Positions 1 through 5,997 of a stretch of 7,902 bases of DNA are shown here, one piece after another (within the stretch, counting starts at the first letter, position 1; every line of letters starts with the position of its first letter). The DNA is taken from contig CAZNQG010000133.1 in the NCBI GenBank assembly GCA_964575235.1, positions 1 through 7,902 of the forward strand. The letters are read 5' to 3'. The stretch comes from SM23-62 sp964575235. GTDB taxonomy: Bacteria > Bacteroidota > Bacteroidia > Bacteroidales > SM23-62. A program made the translations under genes and the position numbers. Under the pieces are notes generated by a model. It saw only the letters and a program-made list of their open reading frames with translations. It was not told where the DNA came from and did not search any database.

Positions 1-1
1 C

Positions 2-835
<834 letters not shown>

Positions 836-864
836 ATCCGGGTTAAAGGCAGCGGATTTTTTAC

Positions 865-872
865 TATTTTTG
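865..872 (+). promoter_or_regulatory. possible -7 element (TATTTTTG) upstream of the S41 protease
   Basis: TATTTTTG fits the Bacteroidota -7 consensus TAnnTTTG and lies in the 67-base gap between guaA and the protease gene. A start a few bases downstream would leave a leader of about 20-25 bases carrying the ribosome site at 891. No convincing TTTG -33 element is seen 18-20 bases upstream, and the gap is T-rich, so this may be chance. Read-through from guaA is equally possible. Confidence 0.3.
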
Positions 873-890
873 ATTCCTTATCTGTTATTC

Positions 891-896
891 GGAGGA
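891..896 (+). promoter_or_regulatory. strong Shine-Dalgarno site (GGAGGA) fixing the protease start
   Basis: GGAGGA ends 6 bases before the ATG at 903. Good Shine-Dalgarno sites are not the rule in Bacteroidota, and this one chooses the ATG at 903 over the in-frame ATG at 735, which lies inside guaA. The signal peptide that begins at 903 supports the same choice. Confidence 0.7.
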
Positions 897-902
897 CAAA
901 AC

Positions 903-2504
903 ATGAAAAATTTCTGGCGGATCCTCTTCATGGCATACCTGGCGGCACTTGTAATCCACACCCCTGCCCGGGCGCAGGTATTCAGTGACGAATCGCTGAA
1001 GTTCAGCCAGGTACTGAACTGGATCGGTAAATACTATGTTGATAGTGTGGATCGATCCGAACTGGTCGAAACCGCGATCCGGGAGATGTTGCAGACTCTG
1101 GATCCACACTCGACCTACCTTACAGCCGAGGAGGTCAATGCCATGTCAGAACCCCTGCAGGGGAACTTTGAAGGCATCGGGATCAGCTTCAACATACTGA
1201 ACGATACCATATTCGTCATTAATCCGGTCCCCGGCGGCCCATCCGAGAAGGTCGGTATCCGATCCGGCGACCGGATCATACGGGTGGAAGGCAAAAACGT
1301 GGCCGGGATCGGAATTACCAATTCGGATGTATTTGCAAAACTCCGGGGAGCCAAGGGAACCAAGGTGACCGTATCGGTACACAGGCGGAGGGTTCCCGAT
1401 CTGCTCGAGTTCACCATCACCCGTGATAAGATCCCTATTAACAGCCTGGACGCCGCTTACATGATCGGGGAGAAAATCGGTTACATCAAGCTCAACCGGT
1501 TCTCCTTTACCACAATGGAAGAGTTCCGAACCGCTGCCGCCGAACTTAAGGACCAGGGCATGCAGGACCTGATCCTGGACCTTTCAGGCAACGGCGGTGG
1601 TTACATGGATGTGGCCATCAAGCTTTCGGATCAGTTCCTGGACGACAGCAAACTGATCGTGTACACCGAAGGGAACTCCCATCCGAAACACGATTATTAT
1701 GCCAGTTCCAGGGGTAGTTTCCAGGATGGGAGGCTCGTGGTCATCATCGACCAGGGCTCCGCATCGGCAAGCGAGATCCTGGCCGGTGCCCTGCAGGATT
1801 GGGACCGGGCCGTAATCGTGGGCAGGAGGTCTTTTGGCAAGGGACTTGTCCAAAACCCAATGCTTCTTATCGACAGTTCCATGATCCGGCTGACCATAGC
1901 CAGGTATTACACGCCAACGGGAAGGCTCATTCAAAAGCCTTATGATAACGGTTTCGATGAATACTCCATGGATCTGATCAACCGGTACAACAGCGGGGAA
2001 TTAACCAGCGAAGACAGCATCCATTTTCCGGTTTCCCAGAAATTCAGGACCTTAACGAGTCACAGACCCGTTTACGGTGGAGGGGGGATCATGCCCGATT
2101 ATTTTGTTCCCCTCGATACCAGTTTCATATCTGATTATTACAACAGAATGGTGAACCGGGGGATACTGAATTTCTTCATCCTTTCTTATGTGGATAATCA
2201 CCGGATGGAGTTCCTGGAGAATTACCCTGATTTTGATAAATTCAGGGATGAATTCCTTGTTAGCGATGAGATACTCGACCAGCTTACACGGTATGCAGCC
2301 GAACAGGACCTGGCCTTCAATGAAGAAGAGTACTCGGTATCAAGGGAGCATATCCGGCTTATGGTTAAGGCATATATGGCCCGCGACCTGTGGAATACGA
2401 GCGAATTCTACGAGATCGTAAACGCGGAGAACCCAAGTGTGTTGAAAGCGCTTGAAGTACTTGGGGACCGGGCGCTGTATCAGGCACTGCTGCAGGAGAA
2501 GTGA
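903..2504 (+). CDS. exported PDZ-S41 C-terminal processing protease (CtpA/Tsp family)
   Basis: A 533-residue serine protease of family S41, which cleaves proteins near their C termini in the periplasm. Residues 1-24 form a signal peptide ending in PARA-Q. It is followed by a short helical segment with LDPHSTYLT (66-74), a PDZ domain at about 85-165 (GNFEGIGISF, GGPSEKVGIRSGDRI), and the S41 core with LDLSGNGGGYMD (225-236). By alignment with E. coli Tsp (S430, D441, K455), the catalytic dyad is S288 in GSASASEI and K313 in SFGKG, with D299 at the matching third position; the spacings of 11 and 25 residues are the same. All are intact, so the enzyme should be active. A C-terminal region of about 120 residues, largely helical, follows the core, as in many Bacteroidota members. 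The start was chosen from the GGAGGA site and the signal peptide. The gene is followed after 3 bases by pnuC. The substrate cannot be told from the sequence. Confidence 0.94.
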   Translation: MKNFWRILFMAYLAALVIHTPARAQVFSDESLKFSQVLNWIGKYYVDSVDRSELVETAIREMLQTLDPHSTYLTAEEVNAMSEPLQGNFEGIGISFNILNDTIFVINPVPGGPSEKVGIRSGDRIIRVEGKNVAGIGITNSDVFAKLRGAKGTKVTVSVHRRRVPDLLEFTITRDKIPINSLDAAYMIGEKIGYIKLNRFSFTTMEEFRTAAAELKDQGMQDLILDLSGNGGGYMDVAIKLSDQFLDDSKLIVYTEGNSHPKHDYYASSRGSFQDGRLVVIIDQGSASASEILAGALQDWDRAVIVGRRSFGKGLVQNPMLLIDSSMIRLTIARYYTPTGRLIQKPYDNGFDEYSMDLINRYNSGELTSEDSIHFPVSQKFRTLTSHRPVYGGGGIMPDYFVPLDTSFISDYYNRMVNRGILNFFILSYVDNHRMEFLENYPDFDKFRDEFLVSDEILDQLTRYAAEQDLAFNEEEYSVSREHIRLMVKAYMARDLWNTSEFYEIVNAENPSVLKALEVLGDRALYQALLQEK

Positions 2505-2507
2505 TAC

Positions 2508-3113
2508 ATGTTCCATCACTGGCTCACCGAGCATTATATTGAAATCCTGGGTGTCGCAACGAGTCTGATCTATCTGTATTTTTCCGTCCGCCAGATCATC
2601 TGGCTATGGCCCTTCGGAATCCTCTCCTCGGCCCTGTTCATCTGGATCTTCTACTACAGCAAGTTCTACGCGGATATGGGTCTGCAGGTGTATTACCTGG
2701 GGATCAGCGTATACGGTTGGATATACTGGCTCCGGGGGGACATCCGCGGAGGCGATGCGGATAAACTACCCGTCAGCAGAATTTCCCGGCGCCTTTCCAT
2801 AGTGCTGACCGGGATCGGGATTGCCCTCTTCCTGGGGATCGTGAGTATCCTGAAGTATTTTACCGATTCGGATGTGCCCTGGGGAGACGGCTTTACAACG
2901 GCCGCGAGCATCGTGGCCACCTGGATGCTCGCACGCAAGATACTGGAACACTGGCTCGTCTGGATCATTGTTGACGCCGTTTCTGCAGGCCTTTACCTTT
3001 ACAAGGGACTGCATCCCTCGGCGGGATTGTATGTGGTGTATGCCGTTATAGCAATCTTGGGATTCATAAGGTGGAAACGGGATTTTAACCTGTATGAAGA
3101 GCAAAGCACTTAA
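2508..3113 (+). CDS. pnuC: PnuC-family transporter, probably for nicotinamide riboside
   Basis: A 201-residue inner membrane protein of the PnuC family, vitamin facilitators that work by uptake followed by metabolic trapping. About seven hydrophobic segments can be seen (roughly 11-27, 30-50, 55-76, 95-116, 130-146, 149-165, 171-187). Family signatures include the aromatic-rich stretch YLGISVYGWIYWLRG (63-77) and VDAVSAGLYLYKGL (155-168), and the end is positive (RWKRDF). The ATG at 2508 has AGGAG at 2494-2498 inside the end of the protease gene, 9 bases upstream, and starts 3 bases after the protease stop. The last 20 bases overlap the next gene, a ribosylnicotinamide kinase, which is the main reason to favour nicotinamide riboside as substrate. 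A PnuT-type thiamine carrier is the alternative; those usually sit beside thiamine pyrophosphokinase or a TPP riboswitch, and neither is seen here. Confidence 0.9.
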   Translation: MFHHWLTEHYIEILGVATSLIYLYFSVRQIIWLWPFGILSSALFIWIFYYSKFYADMGLQVYYLGISVYGWIYWLRGDIRGGDADKLPVSRISRRLSIVLTGIGIALFLGIVSILKYFTDSDVPWGDGFTTAASIVATWMLARKILEHWLVWIIVDAVSAGLYLYKGLHPSAGLYVVYAVIAILGFIRWKRDFNLYEEQST

Positions 3114-3636
3114 AATCGTTATCTGTGGACCGGAATCCACCGGTAAAACGGAGCTTGCAAACCATCTTGCCACCGTATTCGGGGCTGAGCTCATCCCGGA
3201 GTACGCAAGGACCTACATCGAGAACCTAGACCGCCCTTATACCTATGGGGACGTAGAACACATCGCCGGTGTTCAAGCCATGGAACTGGAAAAGGCTGAA
3301 CGCAGGAAAAGCAGGGTAATCATCCTGGACACCTATCTGGTCATTACCAAGGTCTGGTTCCTGGAAGTCTACGGCAGGATGCCCGGCTGGATCGACCGGC
3401 AACTGGAGAAATCCGGCATCGACCTGTTTCTGCTTTGTTATTACGATATGGAGTGGGTGGCGGACCCGGTCCGGGAGAATCCCGGTCCCCGGCGAATACA
3501 CCTCTACGAACGATACCACCAGGAAATCGAATCCCTGGGAATTCCCTGTGAAACGGTCAGGGGATTCGGCCGGGAACGCTTTGAATGCGCCATGGAAAAG
3601 GTCTGCCGGCACTTCCCGCAGCTTAAAATCCGATGA
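3094..3636 (+). CDS. NadR-like ribosylnicotinamide kinase (AAA_28 P-loop protein), stand-alone
   Basis: A 180-residue cytoplasmic kinase resembling the C-terminal domain of E. coli NadR, which phosphorylates nicotinamide riboside to NMN. It has a Walker A loop GPESTGKT (12-19), IPEYARTYIENL (34-45; compare the EYGREF segment in NadR), a Walker B-like VIILDTYLVITKVW (75-88), and the EWVADPVREN segment (120-129), equivalent to the EWVDDGLR region of NadR. The helix-turn-helix and the NMN adenylyltransferase domain of full-length NadR are missing, so the step from NMN to NAD needs another gene. The ATG at 3094 lies 20 bases inside pnuC, and only a weak ribosome site is visible, so translation is probably coupled to pnuC. 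The pairing with the transporter suggests that import and phosphorylation act together. It is generally annotated as an AAA family ATPase; the substrate is inferred from homology and context. Confidence 0.88.
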   Translation: MKSKALKIVICGPESTGKTELANHLATVFGAELIPEYARTYIENLDRPYTYGDVEHIAGVQAMELEKAERRKSRVIILDTYLVITKVWFLEVYGRMPGWIDRQLEKSGIDLFLLCYYDMEWVADPVRENPGPRRIHLYERYHQEIESLGIPCETVRGFGRERFECAMEKVCRHFPQLKIR

Positions 3637-3637
3637 G

Positions 3638-4789
3638 ATGAAGGATCTGATCGCCACAACCTTATACGGTCTGGAACAGGTCCTTGCGGAAGAACTGGAG
3701 TTCCTGGGTGCGAGAACCGTCGAGGTCCATAACCGGGCCGTTTCGTTCGAGGGCGACCGGGGAATGATGTACCGTGCAAACGTTCATCTCAGGACGGCCC
3801 TCCGGATACTGAAACCCCTGCGTTCCTTCCGGGTCCGGAGCCAGGACGACCTGTATCGCGGCATCCGGGAAATGGAGTGGGAGAATTACCTGGATGCCCG
3901 CAATCTGATTGCGGTTGAATCCGTACTGGTGGGGGGGCCTTTCCGGCATTCCGGGTTCGTTTCCCAGCGGGTCAAGGACGGGATCGTGGACCGTTTCAGG
4001 GACCGTACAGGCAGCAGGCCGTCGGTTGATCTGAAGTCCCCGGATGTGAGGATCCACATTCATCTTAACGAGAGCCGTTGCAGCGTGTCCCTTGACAGTT
4101 CCGGGGAATCCCTGCACAAGAGAGGATATCGGACCCGGCCCTATAAGGCTCCACTGAACGAGGTGCTGGCTGCAGGCATGATCCTCCTATCCGGATGGGA
4201 GCCTGATAAAGCCTTCCTAAACCCGATGTGCGGATCGGGGACCCTATGCATCGAAGCCGGAATGATCGCCAGGGGCCTTCCCGGGGGTTATTACCGGAGC
4301 GGTTTCGGATTCCAGAAATGGAACGATTACGAACCGGCTCTTTTTGAGGCTGTTCGAAGGGAAAAGTACCTGGAAGCCCGAAGTCATTTCCGGATCGTGG
4401 GCTGTGATTCAGCGTTCCCGGCCATCCGGGCTGCCCAGGATAACCTTGCCCGTGCGGGCCTGCTGGGCAAAGTCCAATTGGCGAAAACCAGCTTTCAATC
4501 CTGGGATCCCGGCGTGCGTGAAGGCATCCTGATCATGAATCCTCCTTACGGGGAGCGCATGGAAGGATTTGACCTGGATGAACTGTACCGGGACATAGGT
4601 AATACCCTGAAACACAAATTCACCGGATTCAGGGCATGGATTCTGAGCGGGAATCCCGGTTCCATGAAGCACATCGGATTGAAGCCGGCCATCAAAGCCA
4701 CCCTGTACAACGGGTCGTTGCCTTGCAGGTACCAGGGGTACGAGCTATATGAAGGATCCAGGAAAAATGTTGATAACACGAAGGCATAG
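3638..4789 (+). CDS. rlmL: THUMP-domain class I RNA methyltransferase, RlmL-type (23S rRNA m2G2445)
   Basis: A 383-residue SAM-dependent RNA methyltransferase resembling the N-terminal half of E. coli RlmKL, which makes m2G2445 in 23S rRNA. Residues about 1-155 form the ferredoxin-like/THUMP RNA-binding region (LYGLEQVLAEELEFLGA, then LYRGIREMEW at 72-81). HKRGYRTRPYKAPLNEVLAAG (160-180) leads into the Rossmann domain, with SAM motif I FLNPMCGSGTLCIEA (193-207; most relatives have D where this has N195), an acidic motif VGCDSAF (254-260), and the catalytic NPPYGER (301-307). The RlmK half is absent, as is usual outside gammaproteobacteria. The ATG at 3638 begins one base after the kinase stop and matches the usual start of the family; the in-frame ATG at 3548 would lie inside the kinase gene. 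The ribosome site is weak, which suggests coupling to the gene before. The exact guanosine modified is inferred from the family. Confidence 0.9.
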   Translation: MKDLIATTLYGLEQVLAEELEFLGARTVEVHNRAVSFEGDRGMMYRANVHLRTALRILKPLRSFRVRSQDDLYRGIREMEWENYLDARNLIAVESVLVGGPFRHSGFVSQRVKDGIVDRFRDRTGSRPSVDLKSPDVRIHIHLNESRCSVSLDSSGESLHKRGYRTRPYKAPLNEVLAAGMILLSGWEPDKAFLNPMCGSGTLCIEAGMIARGLPGGYYRSGFGFQKWNDYEPALFEAVRREKYLEARSHFRIVGCDSAFPAIRAAQDNLARAGLLGKVQLAKTSFQSWDPGVREGILIMNPPYGERMEGFDLDELYRDIGNTLKHKFTGFRAWILSGNPGSMKHIGLKPAIKATLYNGSLPCRYQGYELYEGSRKNVDNTKA

Positions 4790-4880
4790 AACGGGAAATT
4801 TTACTTAACTTGACAGCGGTTAATTTGCTGGTTGGTTTAACCCATACCTTATTCCATGTAATTGGCTGAAAACCTAATTT

Positions 4881-4910
4881 TTTGAGAAGTAGGAATTTTT
4901 TATATATTTG
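4881..4910 (+). promoter_or_regulatory. Bacteroidota-type promoter for the siaB-siaC pair
   Basis: TTTG at 4881-4884 and TATATTTG at 4903-4910 are separated by 18 bases. This fits the Bacteroidota vegetative promoter pattern (TTTG at -33, TAnnTTTG at -7). The surrounding sequence is AT-rich. Transcription would start near 4915-4918, giving a leader of about 55 bases before the ATG at 4971. It is the best promoter match in the window and marks a new transcription unit after rlmL. In the rest of the 4790-4970 gap I see only a short imperfect inverted repeat. Confidence 0.75.
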
Positions 4911-4956
4911 CTGAGCGAAAAGAATTTTCATAACTTTTTTATATTAGAGAATAAAT

Positions 4957-4962
4957 AAGGAA
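4957..4962 (+). promoter_or_regulatory. ribosome binding site (AAGGAA) of siaB-like gene
   Basis: AAGGAA ends 8 bases before the ATG at 4971, a normal spacing. It supports that start, which also has an in-frame family-like N terminus and no better upstream candidate. Confidence 0.5.
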
Positions 4963-4970
4963 TACCGCTG

Positions 4971-5531
4971 ATGGGCTTTGATGTTCACGAGTATTACTCT
5001 AAGTTGAATGGGGGAGATGTTCTGGTCGCATTTAAGGGGAGCGTGACAACTGATCTTATTAACAACATCCTTGAGGAAATAGAGGAAAAGATGGAAAGTG
5101 CGGATGAACAGGCAAAGGTCAGGAAAAAAGTATATAATGTTCTCGTTGAAAGCCTGCAAAATCTTTATCATCACGTTGAGGAACTTCCGGAAAATCTGAG
5201 AAACGACTTCGAATCAAAGTTCGGTATCCTGGTGGTTTCCCGTGAAAACGAGGCATACAAAATCTCAACCGGCAATTTCATCACCTCCGAAAAGATCAAA
5301 TTCCTCAAGGATAAAATCGACAAAATCAATTCCCTTTCCAAAGAGGAACTGAAAGATATGTATAAGTTCATCCTGAATCACCAGAAACTCTCTGCGAAAG
5401 GCGGTGGAGGTCTGGGACTCGTGGATATTGCCAGGAAAACGGGCAACAAACTTGAATATACATTCCAGCATTACCAGGATGATTACTATTTTTTCAATCT
5501 GGATGTATTTATTACAGAAGAAGAAAATTAA
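4971..5531 (+). CDS. SiaB-like protein kinase (DUF6272 family)
   Basis: A 186-residue soluble protein with a GHKL (histidine kinase/Hsp90-type) ATP-binding layout, resembling SiaB, the kinase that phosphorylates the regulator SiaC. The N-box is seen as VLVESLQNLYHH (57-68), with E60 and N64 in the ExxxN spacing needed to bind magnesium-ATP. A glycine-rich lid/G2 box is KGGGGLGLVDIA (143-154). Between them, where anti-sigma kinases carry a DxGxG box, the protein has ISTGNFI (98-104), so the aspartate that normally contacts adenine appears replaced. There are no membrane segments and no sensor domain. It is transcribed from the promoter at 4881-4910 and followed 24 bases later by its likely substrate. 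GC content is lower than in neighbouring genes (24 of 60 in row 5041-5100, against 36 of 60 in row 3841-3900). The family assignment is from remembered sequence pattern and context. Kinase activity is inferred. Confidence 0.82.
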   Translation: MGFDVHEYYSKLNGGDVLVAFKGSVTTDLINNILEEIEEKMESADEQAKVRKKVYNVLVESLQNLYHHVEELPENLRNDFESKFGILVVSRENEAYKISTGNFITSEKIKFLKDKIDKINSLSKEELKDMYKFILNHQKLSAKGGGGLGLVDIARKTGNKLEYTFQHYQDDYYFFNLDVFITEEEN

Positions 5532-5555
5532 GTCAAAAACCAAATAAAAGAGCGT

Positions 5556-5936
5556 ATGGAACCTATTTCAATCGAAGGAACACCGAAAACACCCAGTGTA
5601 AAATTTGATGCTGCTACTGGTAATATTGAAATTAAGGGTCGGTCGATACCGGAAAACTCAATTGAATTTTATAAGCCGCTGGTTGACTGGCTAGAGGAAT
5701 ACGCAAATGGTCCGATGGAAAAGACCACGGTTAACATTCAACTGGAGTATTTCAATACCAGCTCATCCAAATGTATACTCGATGTGTTTAAAAAGCTGGA
5801 AGCCATCCATAAGGCCAAGAACGAGGTTGTCATCAACTGGTATTACGAGGAAGATGACGAAGATATGCTTGAAGCCGGAGAAGATTACGAATCCATCATC
5901 CGGGTACCCTTCAAAATGATTGAAATTGTGGAATAG
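5556..5936 (+). CDS. SiaC-like regulatory phosphoprotein (DUF1987 family)
   Basis: A 126-residue cytoplasmic protein of the DUF1987/SiaC family. In Pseudomonas aeruginosa SiaC is phosphorylated by SiaB, dephosphorylated by SiaA (PP2C-type), and in its unphosphorylated form binds and activates the diguanylate cyclase SiaD. The family hallmarks are present: TPSVKFDAATGNIEIKGRS (12-30), IPENSIEFYKPLVDWLEEY (31-49), and the acceptor segment YFNTSSSK (65-72), where T68 falls at the number reported for the phosphorylated threonine of the Pseudomonas protein. The fold is STAS-like, as in anti-anti-sigma factors. The C-terminal part is very acidic (EEDDEDMLEAGEDYES, 98-113). The start ATG lies 24 bases after siaB-like, with only a weak purine-rich site before it. 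A terminator follows 27 bases after the stop. The partner it regulates in this organism is unknown. Confidence 0.87.
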   Translation: MEPISIEGTPKTPSVKFDAATGNIEIKGRSIPENSIEFYKPLVDWLEEYANGPMEKTTVNIQLEYFNTSSSKCILDVFKKLEAIHKAKNEVVINWYYEEDDEDMLEAGEDYESIIRVPFKMIEIVE

Positions 5937-5963
5937 GCTGAAGCGATAACAAATCTTATATTT

Positions 5964-5996
5964 AAAGGGCCATCCCGTTGAGATGGCCCTTTTTTT
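5964..5996 (+). terminator. rho-independent terminator after the siaB-siaC pair
   Basis: A perfect 11-base-pair stem (AAAGGGCCATC at 5964-5974 with GATGGCCCTTT at 5982-5992) encloses a 7-base loop, and the T run continues to 5996. It begins 27 bases after the siaC-like stop and ends one base before the stop codon of the convergent ABC gene. On the minus strand the stem is followed only by TTTAAAT, so it may also act there, but more weakly. Confidence 0.92.
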
Positions 5997-5997
5997 G

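Noticed and set aside
3548..3637. Upstream in-frame start of the RlmL-type gene
   Set aside because: The extra residues lie within the kinase gene in another frame and do not look like the family. The protein from 3638 starts as RlmL relatives do.
3662..4117. Minus-strand open frame of 151 codons within rlmL
   Set aside because: It is antisense to the well-conserved THUMP region and has no family features of its own.
4818..4842. Inverted repeat GGTTAA...TTAACC after rlmL, as a terminator or operator
   Set aside because: Only 6 base pairs with a 13-base loop and no T run. This is expected by chance in AT-rich sequence.
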